From: Archilochus colubris
Lineage: Eukaryota > Chordata > Aves > Apodiformes > Trochilidae
DNA length: 64,000 nt
NCBI GenBank assembly: GCA_023079485.1
Contig: CM041092.1
Location: forward strand, 10,491,127-10,555,126
Direction of reading: 5' to 3'
The notes under the pieces are model-generated. The model saw only the letters and a list, made by a program, of their open reading frames with translations. It did no database searches and was not told where the DNA came from. Shown here one piece after another: positions 12,717 to 26,000 of the stretch. How positions within the stretch are numbered: position 1 is the first letter of the stretch; each line of letters begins with the position of its first letter. The translations under genes and the position numbers were made by a program.

Positions 12717-15700
12717 TTCCTCCCAGCAGTGGCTATTTGCCTTTTCACTATTGTTTGTGTCCCAGCTAAAGCTCTCCTCTTAACTAAAACTAAACCTGAG
12801 CTGGCCCTCTTACACATAGCGAAGATAACATCCCCACAGAGCTTAATGTCTGAGATAAGATGACAAGCAAGGACAGAGAATTGAGGTCAGCATCTCCATG
12901 TCCCAAGCAGTGATCAATATGGGGCAACCCAAGCTGTTAGAGGTGGACAGGTCATCCTAGGAAGGTGGTTGTTTCTACAAATTACACCCATTTGGTACTC
13001 CCTGTGGGAGGCTGTAATTCAGGACAACATTTCTGCACTGGCCTGAAGGGAAAGATATGGCATTGACTGACCACATTCATAATTTTATGTGTCTAAGTAT
13101 AGCTGGCACTCATGAGCCAACATGGGACGTCCTTCTCCCAGAATAAACAGGCTTTGGTGTAGGCCCTGAAGGACAGCACAAACTACAAAGCATTCAGTTT
13201 GCCTTTTATATGTTTACATCAGGTAAAACTCACTGATGCTTATTTATCCCTCCATGTGGTCTCCAAGAATGTATTTTCTCCCTGATGTGAGCAAACTGTT
13301 TCTGCAGTACCAACACAGCAGGCACTTTTCTGAAAGGAAAACCCCTTCTCAAGGGAAGGCTGAGACCCAAAGTCACCAGTGCAGCACCCTTACACCTCCC
13401 CATGTTTGCAGTGCCACAGACCACTGTTATAGCCCACTCTGCACAGGGCAGATTGAATGTTTTTCTCCCTAACAAAATGCCCTCCCAAAGAGAGCTGGCA
13501 GGCTTTTCCTGAAGCAAGTGACAGTGGTGAAGCCTTTCAGTCACAAGCTGGTAAGACCAAATTATTGATATCGATATCTAATACTACTTTACACTAGCAA
13601 GAAGCCATCCACAGTTCCAGCCTATTTGGTAATGCAGCCAAAAAGCCACTCCACATGAAGGAATTTCCACTTTCAGTGAGTTTGTGTTTGAAATTCAGTC
13701 ATAGGATCCAGCAGAGAGGAAAATATAAGTTTTGAAAGATAGGAAAATAGGATTTCTTTGGACAATTGGCAACAGAGGGGTTACTGCCATTTAAATGGAT
13801 GCTCCAGGCCAAAGCTGACTTACTGACACTGTGCCCCAAACCATGTTGTTCTTATAATAAAATCATTCAGGCATCAGTTGTGAAGTAGAAGATTACACTG
13901 AAATAGTACTCCCCACACTGAATCTTTTTCATTTGCATCATTTACTGCTGGGCATCTGAAAAGAAAGGATGGCTTATGTAAGGGCCTTACCCAGGACTGG
14001 AAATGTTTTTGATTTCTCCTTCAACACAAAATCCTTTTTTTCTTCTTACAAAGGGAAAGCCAATGTTTTTTTAAAGCTGGAATATACAAATTCAGACATT
14101 TCCTCTTTCTGGTTTAAGTATTTTGTACAAGTAAGAGAAGTTATCACTTTGGCTCCATGTTCAGGTTGAGTAGCAGTCTCCGATATTAATGAAAAACTAA
14201 CATGTGGAAAGAGGAGTTTCCTGAATGATCATTTTTGCCTACAACTGACAAACCTATCAGTAATGACACAAACTCTAAATTTAGAGCTTGATGTGGGACC
14301 TTACAGGCCTTTTTTTCCTGGCAGCATGCTGCACATTTTTAGGCTGCTTGAAGAGGCTGCCCCAGACAGCCAGTGCTTGTGTGGGTACCACTGCCCTGCT
14401 ACAATGGCACCAAAACCTGTATAGGCTTTGAGAGGTACCTGAAGGCACAGAAGCTTAACTGAGGGCATTAAGGCACATCCATTTACATCTCAGAGCACAG
14501 AAGAGATTCACTGACTACTGAGCACTTGGGTATCAGCCTACCTCATTGAGCACAGTTACTTTCAAAGGTGTAAGACTCCACTGCCTCCATCTTGGTGCCT
14601 TCCTCCAGCAGCCTGAGAGGTTAAATTTTTTTACTAGGACAAAAAAACTTAAATGGAGATTTGCTAGGGTTTCTAAACTCCATTTTTACCTCAGCCTTTC
14701 TTGTCTAAATGAAGCATTGGTTCTACATATAGGGCACAGCTCCTCTACCCAGCTAGGGAAGGAGTAAGGCTGAAGTTTCCAAGAGTCCAAGAGGAAGGTA
14801 AAAAAGCATTGAGATCCTACTGAAAATAAAGCAAGATGGAAAACCATTCCTTGCAAACCCCTGTGAGGATCTGTGCCTCGTAACAGGGGTCATGAGGCTT
14901 TCATGAAGCCCAGCTGAGGACAGTCACAGCTGATGGGACATGGGCACACGTCTGCATGATGTGCTACACTGCCCTGGCTCTGGTGTCACAGAAATTGGGG
15001 CAGCTCCTGTAGGAAGACAAATTTAAAAGCCTAGATTCAGGCAGAGGGATACCATATGTTCCACTCTTAAATAAAAAACCTGCTGAGAAGCAGCATGCAG
15101 ATGTACAGCACAGTGAGTAAATAAGCACTTTGTCCTTCAAGGGTTTTTTCTCCCCATAAAGGTTAACTGGTGACCAAAATCTCCTGATCCTGCCCTGAAG
15201 TCACCCTTAGTCTTAAACAAAATGCTTCAGAGAGGTACAGGAAGCAAGAGTGTCACCAGCCAGCTTTTAGGGCTTTATAATACCATTTCTCTTCCCTACA
15301 ATTTGTATGCCTTGAATATTAAAACACAAAGTAACTCCTAGCTAGTGAGGGTTACACCTCTTATCTCAGGCACAAATGAGCAGCTACTAACATGAGACCC
15401 TGAATGTGGCTGCTCATGTGCACCATAAAACCAGCAACACAACTGTGTATGACAATGCAACCTCTACCTCACTGCTGTTTCTGGGTTTTGGATAGGGCCC
15501 TTTCCCTGCCAGATTTAGCTATTGCTTACAGTACTTATGAGAAACATTTGGTGAATAACTAGAAGTTTATATTTACATTAATAATAATGACAAAATTAAT
15601 CCAAGAAGTTTTGAGCGTAACTGCTTCAAAGTGAGCGGAGAAGAAATTGTTACCATGAATCCCATTTTCTAGATAGGCCACTGCCCCCCTATCCATCAGT

Positions 15701-16980
15701 TTCCAACAAGCAATCAGAGAGACTGTTCCAAAAAAAGAAAAATACATTTTGTATTTGTGGTAAATTCACTACAAAAGATTTGCAGTAAGTCATTAATAAT
15801 AGCTTATTCCACACTTAGGACTCAAGTGCCATCAAATAAAAATAAGCTGCTTCTGCCAATTGGAAAACTAGCTCCATATGTGTCACTGCATTTATAACAA
15901 GACTCATGTCCAGGTGTAGAGATTATAATTTTGGCAAGGAAAGACCTATCACTTCTGGAGGTACCTAACCAACATGAGCATGACTCAATGTTGTTTGCTG
16001 CTAGGCCACATCAAAAGAATTGTGTGCAGTTAAAACAGCAAAGCACAGATTTCAAGTCATTTTGACATGTGACTCATTAATTTACAAGTTTACTTGCAGA
16101 ATGTTATCCAAATACTTACAAGGCTACAGTCCTCACTCTCCATCCACACAACCTACTTCATGTTCACTACCTGATTTACTAAGTCATATATAAGACTCTC
16201 TTTACTGAAATCAGTGCAAAAGTAAAGTTTAAATATTCTGATTAATCCAGGACCTAAAGTCTTACTCATTTAAGTAGAACCTAGGAGCCTAAAATAAAAG
16301 TTAGGCACTTAAATACATTTCCCAATCTGGATGCCAGGCAGCAGGCATCTGTAGAGAAGCTGGGAAAGATCCGAGACCTTCCTTAAGGCTTTTGGTGTCA
16401 CCAAATGACAAATAAATAAAATGAACAGAATTATAACTTTGCCTGCTGTCACTAGCTCATATGGGAACGATCTGAAACACCAGGAACACAACAGCACTGA
16501 AGCCATCAAGGAGGCGGGTGGGGGAAGGAAGATCAAGTCCATGTTTCAAATACAGCAAGAACATGGGAAATACACTATGCTAACACAGGACATGTTTTTC
16601 TCAGAGACACAGCATTATTCATACAAATGACAGAAAGAAGTGAGTCTGGAAAGAGTAGTTCCCCAGTGTGCAATACTTTTTTAGTTAGTTCATACTACAG
16701 CTGAGATAGCCAACAGTTATTTCTTCAGGAAAAGAGAGGCCACAAAGCCAGTCTCTCGTGAGCTAATGTAGTACCAAATCTTTCTCAACTGATAACTAAA
16801 GAGACCATGGAGGCTTTCTTCCAGATCCCAAATGACCTTGCTTTTTCATATTTTTTTTTAAATAAAACTTAAATCACAGGTTTACAGATCCTCTATAGCT
16901 ATTTAAGCACTATAAATGTCACTGAAATAGTAGACAAGATACCTGCACAAGAAGGGGGAATCAATTTTGTGTCCTTCTCC
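12717..16980. other. Intronic sequence, no gene seen
   Basis: No exon, repeat family or RNA gene recognised. A 12-bp palindrome GATATCGATATC occurs at 13567-13578. The longest ORF (13230-13544, minus) has no recognisable content. Confidence 0.6.
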
Positions 16981-16986
16981 ATACTC
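16981..16986. repeat. Target-site duplication, left copy (LTR)
   Basis: ATACTC immediately precedes the TG terminus of the solo LTR and is identical to the right copy at 17309-17314. Perfect identity suggests limited decay since insertion. Confidence 0.85.
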
Positions 16987-17308
16987 TGTTGCAAGACGAA
17001 CCTCTCTTGGGCATGGTGGTCCAAGGTCCAACAGGTGTCCCAGCAGAAGTGCACAGACAGTGTCCTGAGTTGGTTGCCCTCAGGACTGGTCAGCCTGGCT
17101 CGGTGGTACTGCTCTGGAACCGGCTGGCCTCTCTGCTGGCTTGCTCAGGAATGGGCTGAGCTTGTGTCTCAGGTCTCACCTTTTATTGGCCCCCTGGTCC
17201 TGCTCGTGCGCAGTTGGGGCCTGCCCTAATCAGGCACAGGTGGGCTTAATACAAGCTAATGCCCACTGCCTGGTAATTAGTGGCACCTGGTTGCCTCATT
17301 TCACTACA
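16987..17308 (-). mobile_element. Solo LTR of a class II (ERVK-like) avian endogenous retrovirus
   Basis: A 322-bp GC-richer block is flanked by identical 6-bp direct repeats ATACTC at 16981-16986 and 17309-17314. Its ends are TG...CA: read on the minus strand it starts TGTAGTG and ends TTGCAACA. A 6-bp target duplication is typical of class II/ERVK-type integration. On the minus strand an AATAAAA motif (plus-strand 17181-17187) lies about 120 bp into the element and may be a poly(A) signal or a TATA-like box. No gag, pol or env sequence adjoins it, so this is a solo LTR left by recombination between two LTRs. It has no coding capacity; a plus-strand ORF across it is chance. Orientation is sense relative to the inferred KALRN transcript. 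The family name cannot be given without a repeat library. Confidence 0.85.
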
Positions 17309-17314
17309 ATACTC
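17309..17314. repeat. Target-site duplication, right copy (LTR)
   Basis: ATACTC directly follows the CTACA end of the solo LTR and matches 16981-16986 base for base. Confidence 0.85.
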
Positions 17315-20300
17315 TTTTTGGCTTTCATTTTCACATCATACTGGGGTCAACCCAGGTGATGCTGTGATTAAACATCCTGCAATTCCCAGAGCCCTTGAGA
17401 TGTAAAACTTTCTTCTTTCCTTCTAGCATCTCAGGGCTGACCCTGCAGGAGGATGTGTGGCTGCTGCTGGAAGCCTGGCACAGGCATGAGGCACATGTCT
17501 TTCCTGCCTTGTGAATAGACAGGTCACACGTCTCCTCCTGAAAGATCCACTTCATCAGAACACATTCACAATGGTAATAATTAGGACACAATCTGGTCCA
17601 GTGTTAATAACTTCATCATTCTGCTGTGATTTTGCTCTGGTCATTTACATCAAACATGAGTGGGAGCACAGTTTGGGCACTGCAGCTATAAGGGAGCTAA
17701 TTTAGAATACTCTGCTGCTACCAATAGTTAATGGTAAAGTTCTTCAGGAAAATTTCTTGACCATACAACACAAGATCTGCACAGTTATTCTTCTGCTTTT
17801 GGTAATATGTCCTTTGACAGTTTCAGTTTACTAACAATAGCTTCAGAGCCCACATTTGGATTGATACTTTTTCATGGTTTTATACTCACAAGGTGTAAGA
17901 AGATACAGAATTCAGATCAGGTAATAATTCAGCAAACATACCACCAGCCAGGGGTTGAACAAACAAGGAACATCATGCCAGTGGATCTCATCCATTACAT
18001 GAAGGAAGCAGGTATGTGTATACTGGGTAGTTTATACAATAAATTTGAAGCTGTGGAAGTGAGGAATTAAGACTCCCATTGAGAGAGGCACTCGCAATAA
18101 AGAAGTGAAACTCATCATGCCTTCAATGCACAGCTCCATCATAATCATACAGATCCTTGGCCAGAAATGCAAGTTTGGAAAGCAACCTCAATAGTCTGTT
18201 CAGTGAAACACATCACAAACTGTTACTTGTTAAACGAAAAATTACTGGACTTATTTATTTCTAAATGAGATGAAAGGGACCTCATCCTCAAATGAATCTT
18301 TTTATCCACAACTTAACAAACAAAACAAAACTCTGAGCATTGCAGTACTAGGTATAATCAGCCCATCAGACAGCATTAAGATAAACAACATCTCAGATAT
18401 CAGTAAGCCTCTCATGGGACTTCAGTCAAATCCAGATTTACTGGGATTACAATGGAGTTTTGGAAATCCAGTAGCAGAGGATCATTTTCCTTCCAACAAA
18501 GCTCAAAGAATATTTTGTTTTCTTACAAGAAGAAAAAAAAAGTAGAAGAAAAGAAAAAAAGAAGAAGAAAAAAAATAGAAAATTTGAATTAGCCTTGTAT
18601 AAAATTGTTCAACTGAACCAACTTGTAGCCATCCTGGAAGCTTAGTGCCTGCATCTCTGTGCCAAGCCATGTCTAAATAATGGTCCTTTGCTGCTCCGGA
18701 GGCTGAGAGCACTCAAGAGGCAACAGAAGCAGCTTATTTCAGAAAAGGCAACATTTCATATTGTTCCACAATAGCCCACTTTGGCCCCGATCTTATGGTC
18801 TGGGAGCTAGAAACTGGATTATAAGGAAAAGCACTCATGACATTTGAATAAGCCTTGTCATGGTCTTTGCTTTCAAGTTGGTTTATTCACTCACTAATTT
18901 TGAGAGCTGGTATGGTAAGTCAATCTAAAAGGAAGAGCCAGTGGCAACTCCACCCAGCCCAGAGAGCTGGGAGCTCAGCATCAGGCTTAAAGTCCTGGAT
19001 GCTCCAACACTGGGCACACACATGTGTAAAACAGACCCAAGGCCTTACATGAGCATAAGCAACAAACATCTCTATTTCCATTTATGTCAACATGGGCTGC
19101 AGAGATTCAGTGTGTCTGAAAGTAGGCATCTGTTAATGAGATGTCTATATATGGATTTAAATGTTAAAGTTTTTTTAAGATCCTGCATTGAAAATATTGG
19201 CCTCTTCTCCTCAAACTGTTGGCACACGAAAACTCTTTAGATTGAAGTGAGAGATTTCTCTTTTACTTCATTCTTATGACAACATGACATCCCTGGCTTC
19301 AAAGGAATTAAAATAGAGTAAACCCAAGTGTTGATAGAGAAAATTCAGGCCTTAAAACCACATATAGTAGCTACACAATGCTGAAGTAAATAAACCAGAA
19401 GACTTGACTAAGAAAGCAACTTAACCAGCACTTCGCTGGGCTCTAAAGGATAATTTGTAGATGTTGTGACAAAACTCAGCTTGAAGCTATTAATTTTCCA
19501 AACAATGACACACTCTGATGTCGATCTGAAAGCTGTGAATTAGGAGATGGAAAGAATTCCTGACTTTCAGATTCCACCACATATTTTCATGTTCAAAAAA
19601 AAAAAAACCACTTTTGTTTTCCTCACGAGAGGATTTTTGCCTCTTTAGGAAGAGCTTTCCTTTTGTTCAGGACTGCTCTCTTCCCATGTGGTGGTGTTCA
19701 GGGCTGTGCTGTGACTATTCAAATGGGTTTATGGGGCTTGTACAGATTTTAAGAACCATTATGACAAGACCCTGAGACTACAAGTAAAAAAACACTACTG
19801 TAGCTTCACCTTGGGTTGGAAGTCAGGTTCCATTTTTTTCCTGGCTAATACAAATAATAAGAAAAATCCTTTCGGGTCCAGTGCTGTGTAAACCCATTAT
19901 TCATGAATTATATCTCCTGTGTCATCTGGCCAACCCTATTTCCTTCTTCAGGGGTGTACACGTGTGCCTGGGAGTATTATTTGAAGACAGAGAGTTTTTA
20001 AATATGAAGACAATGAGTTTATCCAGGAGGCTTTGCAAGATTAATGCAGATAAACATAGTTCTGATAGTGTACTCACTAGGAAAGATTTCAGGATTTTCA
20101 GTCAGAGTTGTGTGTGTCTGTGTCTGCAGAGCAGAGTAACAACCTCCAACACTTGATTTTCACTGTGTGCAGTAAGCAGATCTTGGGAGCACCACTACTT
20201 TATGCCATTTCTTTACAAACAACTGTGTTTTAGTCACTGGGGATCCTGTAGTCTGGAGAAAAGGCAAGAGGAAAGCAAAGGCTAAAAGGATTCCAAAGCA

Positions 20301-22639
20301 GGTGTCAAAGGGCCCATGCACTTTTGGCTGCACACTCTGTTTGTCATGGATGCACTGAGGTCTTTGCTCCAGCTCACAGAGCTGTGCCACTGGAAAAATT
20401 TCAGGTCCATGAAATTAAACCAAGACAACTGTGAGGATGGGGCTGTGGCCGCAGTATTTTTAAGAAAAAAAAGGTAAAACTACTAAACAGATTTACTTTA
20501 GACTCTTCCAGGCCAAGATGAGTACAGTTGTGCTGGTAAGAGGAAGCTGTGCAAGGTCCCTTGGCCAGAAGATCCATGATAGATAGAGGAGCTCAGCAGT
20601 GACAATCCCATGGCATTGAGTTGACAACTGGTCCAGGAAATGACTGAAAATCTCTCACAAAAAAAAAAAACAACCAAACCTATTTCTTCCTCCTGGCATT
20701 CTGAGTGATGAACTGTCACCTCCAAGACCACTTTGTCCTCAGGCTCTGGTAAGTGGGAGTGTGAGCACAGAAGTACACAACGCAGCCCAGAGTTGCTCCC
20801 AAGGAAGTCAGTGACAAAGTTCCCAGTGGTCTTGATGGAAATAGAAACTGGCACAAAATGCTGCAAGTCATTGCATGATCTTACTACAACAGGACTCTGA
20901 GCAAATCAATACTTAGGCTGCATATAATTTTGCAAATTAAATCAAGGATTCAATTCCTCTGTCTTACAGGAAATGTCTCTGCTTTACAAGATATCACAAG
21001 GAGAAGAAGAAACAACTCAAATGTGTCTTGTAATCAGTTGCCTCTATTCTTGGACTACAACCACTAAAATGCCTTAATTACATATTTAGCATTATTGCAG
21101 GGCATTAGTATAAAGTAGATTACTTGACTGACTTAATTGTGCATTTCTTATAATATCATAGTAATTTACTTACATATCTCCTTAACTCCAAGCTCCCTGT
21201 GTTTGCAATGCTTAGGCTGGGGAAGTTACAATACAATACGCCCCAGCCTCATGAGGAAGACGACCTGTCTGGTATTGTATAAATTCAAATGGTACTCTGG
21301 CTGTTTACTTCAGCAGGCAATTTGGCCCAAAGTATGTCGTAAAGTTCGGGATGAGAGAAAGGAACAGCATGTTCCAGCCAAGAAAGCAGGTCTGAAGGAC
21401 ATCGAACCCCTCCTTAGTCGTACTTAGATTAAAACAGCTGATACTGGGAGTGTCCTGAACACTCTTAATTCACTCTGCTCCTGCTAGAAAATCATATGAT
21501 GTGCTGGGGTAGAATGCTAATTTTATACCACAGTACAAGCAGACATTTTTAGAAAGAGGACACCTCTAGGGAGCTGGATACAGGGCTGTTGAAAGCCACG
21601 AACTCATGGATGGAGGTGCTACCCCAGCACTGCAGCCTACCATGGGTTTGGGAAGGTGTTTACCCACCTCTTCCCTCATGTTCAAAAGGGCTTAGTACGG
21701 CTGAGATTTACTGAGCCTAGAAGTCAAAATTAATTAATTAATGACCTTTTCATTCATTTTATTATTTTGCAAGTTTGATTACACAGTCATGGCTGCAAAC
21801 AACATTTGTTTCACTTCCCAATCATCAGGCCTCAGGAAATCAAAATAATTTCTCTAGCATTAGAAGAAACAGTAGTACAGTATTAAAAATAACTTGAGCC
21901 ACATTTACAACTCTCTGATTTAGAGCTAGCTTTACCCATCTGCTTCCTTCCTGCTTCAATCTCCAATAAAACTTACTTCATTCATCGTTGTTTCCATAAG
22001 CTCCCCATATTTAACAGATTATGCTGCAGTCCTTGCTTCCTTGGTTTGGTTTTTAAGATTACCTATCAGCTATATTTTCAGATGATTCCATGAACTTCAC
22101 TGTTCTAACTTATTAGAAATTGATGAAGGTTAAAATAACTTCTGCTATTAAAAGCACAGCCAAAAAAAGAGAACATTCTACTTTGGAGAAAATCCATTTG
22201 GATGCAATCACTCCCTTTTAGAAGCCCTGGACAGTTTGATCCAGGAGACCTGCTAAAAAGAAACATAATTTCTACTTATAGCAGTCTGAAGAAACTTCTC
22301 CCTTGGAGATTACATCACTTTGATTGGATGTTATGTTTTCCACCACGATCTCTCTAGTAAATGAAACTGTAGAAGAAACATATGACTCGTTGAAAAGCTT
22401 CACACATAACTGCTACAAAACAAGGAGAAAAATACCAAAGGAAATAGAAATCACTTGAGCCAAATTCTTTCCTGATTTACCCCAGCACAATCATGATCAA
22501 TTGAGAACAAAACACACAAAAAAAAAAATAAAAATTTCCTTTTAATATTGATTGCTTCAAATGTTCAAAACAAAACCTGAAATACCAAGCAATTCCAGCA
22601 TGAAATGAAGAACAAATAACTAGCTGAAATCCAACACTA
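17315..22639. other. Intronic sequence, no gene seen
   Basis: This contains the A/G-rich simple sequence at 18530 and a TAATTAATTAAT run at 21731-21742. The minus ORF of 122 codons at 20498-20866 is not recognised and spans an A12 run, which argues against coding. Confidence 0.6.
18530..18585. repeat. A/G-rich simple sequence
   Basis: AAGAAGAAAAA-type low-complexity sequence, almost purely purine for about 50 bases. Confidence 0.85.
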
Positions 22640-22760
22640 ACATTACAAAACATTTATTTTAGTTTATACTGTGTGCATATAAATAGAATACAGTGCAAGC
22701 ACCACTTTGAGGCAATGAGAAGGTTGCACAAAATAGCATTCAAAAACCAGGAAATGCCAG

Positions 22761-22788
22761 AATTAAGGTTGCCCAGGCAACCTTAATT
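22761..22788. promoter_or_regulatory. Perfect 28-bp palindrome containing an RFX X-box
   Basis: Arms AATTAAGGTTGCC (22761-22773) and GGCAACCTTAATT (22776-22788) are exact inverted copies around a CA spacer. The core GTTGCC-CA-GGCAAC (22768-22781) fits the RFX dimer consensus GTNRCC-N(0-3)-RGYAAC on both half-sites. RFX factors bind such X-boxes in ciliary, neuronal and MHC genes. The setting is AT-rich sequence in the inferred KALRN intron, followed 10 bp later by a POU-type palindrome. Binding is inferred from motif match only. Confidence 0.6.
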
Positions 22789-22797
22789 TTACCCCCC

Positions 22798-22809
22798 GTG
22801 CATATGCAT
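22798..22809. promoter_or_regulatory. POU-dimer (MORE-type) palindromic site
   Basis: GTGCATATGCAT matches the palindromic Oct-factor recognition element ATGCATATGCAT at 11 of 12 positions; its core TGCATATGCA (22799-22808) is a perfect palindrome. It lies 10 bp beyond the RFX palindrome, so the two may form one composite element. This is a motif match only. Confidence 0.4.
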
Positions 22810-23060
22810 TTTACAACACAGCTTTTAAATATACCATAGCATTCCATTTCTCAAATAGTATCACATACCAAAGAAAGCTCCTAACAGCAATACCAATTTG
22901 TCATGATGCCCATGTTGGTGACTTTTGCTGTTTGGAGGAAGCAGATTGGTTTGTAATTTTTCTTATTGTAAGACTGAGTTGATTTCATCCAAAATTTAGC
23001 ACAAAATGTCCTCCAGCATCAACTTTGGAAATGAGTTTACTGCCATTTCTTAAAATTTTA

Positions 23061-26000
23061 AAAAACAAAGTGATTTTGATTTTATTTAAATAAATGTATT
23101 TGTGTGGGTAACGTAATTGTTGGTCGCAGTTGAAATTTGTGTTCTCCTGTGCTAAACAGACACTGGGGTTGCCCTACAGTCAGAAAAAGCCCAGGATATT
23201 GCCCTGAAGAGACCAGATGAATTAGTTGAACCCAGAACTTGTTAAGCTTTCTTAATTCATTTCTGCAACAGATGAAGATTAGTCCAGGGAACAAAACAAC
23301 ACTCTGAAACAACAGAACAGCAAGCCCCCTTCCCTGAAGGACCTGGGGATCTGTAAAGGCACAGAGCTGTAGACAAAATGAATACAAATGAGTACAGAAA
23401 TGAAAGTAATAAACTTCATGGTAGTTGATGAAGTTAAGGAACTTTGACTAATAATGAACCAAATGAAAGCATACATTTCCCTCCTGTCCAAAATAAGCTA
23501 ATGAATAAAAAAACCCTAAATGACAGCCACCTCGAAAACATCCAAGGCCAATTATACTGGTGCATTATTTCCAGAAGTTTTACTTCATTCCTGTTTTAAC
23601 AAGGATCTTCAGCATTTCTGAAAAGTCAATAAGAAAAACTTCAGTTTATTTGTGTTTATCTTACTGGCACCCTACCACACAGCAGACTGAACAATTCAGT
23701 TTCAGGACAACTTTCCTCAGAAGGTGAATGGTTCCTCACAGGACCAGACAAGCCAAAGAGAAATGATTTAAGTGGCTTCCATCCTCTGTGACAACAAGAA
23801 CTCTACTTCCCCATTAGACAAGAGTCTGTCCCTTCTGCTGCCCTCAGACAGCAAAGGGCAGATAATGTTCCAGCTGAAATCAGTCTGAAAACTACCTCAG
23901 TTCCATCACAATAGGATGTGCAGCACAGAACAGAGCAATGCACTTGGGAGCACTGAATTCAGACCAAAGAAACTTGCTGCACTCCTTGTCCTTGCCTAAC
24001 ACCCCAAGCAAGCTGTGTCCCTGCTCCACATTCCTCTTTCCTTGCTTGCCAGCTTTCCATTATCTTCCTATTTTCATTAGAAGCTCTTTGGAATAGGTTT
24101 CGCCTTCAGATACCTGTTTGTATAGTGCACAGCATAATAAAGTTGTGATCTTAGGGTCTTTAGACAGACTTGGAATACAAATAACAACAACAAAAACTAG
24201 CAATGAGAAAAAGAACAAGCAAAGCAAAGACCTGGACTTTACAAAATACTCAGTGGCTTGGATAGGCAGGGCTTGTGACAGATTCTTTCCTACTCCCATT
24301 AAGTTGATGGCAAAGCTCCCAATAGCCTTAATGAGAGCAGGATTAGACCCAGCCTGCTTAGTCTGAAAACTTTCAAAATGCCAAAAAATGTTTAGCTTGA
24401 ATGACATACAGCATTTCAGCTCCTATGGAAATTTCGAATTCCTATTGAGTGTGTGATATAGTTAGTCCTAAACCATGAGTTACATCCATTTCCGAGCACA
24501 GAGGCTCCTCTGGGACACAGGCACCTCAGAAGCACTGGATGCTTTATGAGAAACTTCAGTTGCTCGGCCAATAATACTTACAACAAAAATAATATTTTCC
24601 ACTTTCACATATTGCTAAGTTGTAAACTGTTCCTTAGATACCTGGACATGGAGTTTATGAGAAACACATGTAAAATCCTCACAAGCAAACCTTGTTTGTA
24701 CACCTCCACAAAATAACTACTGAAAGGTCCAGTTTTCAGAAGACACCCATTGGGACCTATCCAGTATGCAGTATGTCAAGGACATCATCAAGCAATGCAC
24801 TTCAGCTGCTGCTCTGCTTTCACTGAGATGCATGCCACAACCTGGAACTTCCCTTGCTCTTTTCCCAGGGCAGCTACTACCCTGATGGTTGCCTTCAAAT
24901 GTCACCAGTGACTTGATAAGAGCTTGCTGAGCTTTCCCAGTAAAAGGAGAAAAAATTCTCATGTTTGCAATGATTCCTCATAGTATCCACTGTCTGGTTT
25001 AAATCATTACTGGGTGAACACCACATCTTTGCAATGTTTGCTGGGACATGATAAAGACCTTCCTACTCAGCTCAGATGATGCAAGACCTGATAAGCAGCC
25101 CTACATTTGCAAATTAGCCAGAGGATTCTGTCATGTTCTTCTTGTGGGCTCCATAACATCTCTATTCTCACTTTTATCACCAAAAATAAGGAAAAAAATC
25201 AGCACAGTAAGTACTTTCTGTTGCTAAAAAACTGTAATTCCCAAACACTTAATACAAATTAATCTGCATTAACCAGTGGCAAAGTTGGAGAGGATTTTTG
25301 TTGTGTTGTTTTGGGTTTTTTCTCACTTGTGCTTCCAAATGACAGCACATGGAAGGTTCTCAGTCACAGATGCAGTGACTGTGCACTACTGTCATTGCTC
25401 AATCTCTCTCATACCACTTACAAAGTGGATGGGAACAAGTAACTTGCTTTCAATTATCTTCTCCTACAGTATCCTCTCTGTATCATCTCGTGACATCCTT
25501 CGCTTGACTTGACCCTTATCCTTTCCAGCAGAGCAAACAAAGCAGTGCATTCCATATTGGTTTTATACCTCTATAGCAATGCCTCAATGTGACTGAGCTG
25601 TTTTATGTGAATCCTAGGATGACAGAAAGCTGTTCTGCCCTACCAAGATACACATGCTCAGTGAAAGAACACCAGGCAAATATTCCTTTCAGCTTTGCAC
25701 TGTTACATCGTCCTAATCCCCAAAGCAGTCAATTTGGTTGTAAAGTATCACTCTGTACCTTAACAGATAAAAATTGATTCACTGTAGATGAGCAATGCTG
25801 TAATGGAATAAAATGTGGTGCTAGAGAGCCTGACCTTACTCAGAAATCACCATCGTCTAAATTCAGAAAAATGTTTCCACTCCTTATCAAATACGAGACC
25901 AACTGTTAAGAGTTTCATTTCCAGCCTTTATGTCTCTCGTACTTTTAGCTACAGCTTCCTAAAAACAGTGTCACAGACAAAAACAACCACTAAAGAAGTG

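Larger units (their letters stand above)
22640..23060. promoter_or_regulatory. Candidate intronic enhancer around the RFX/POU motifs
   Basis: A repeat-free AT-rich block of high complexity surrounds the RFX X-box and POU palindrome. It also has CCAATTTG, TGATTTCATCC and several ATTTGCAT-like or TAAT-like stretches of the kind seen in conserved non-coding elements. Conservation cannot be judged from one genome; the call rests on the two strong dimer motifs within 50 bp. Confidence 0.35.
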
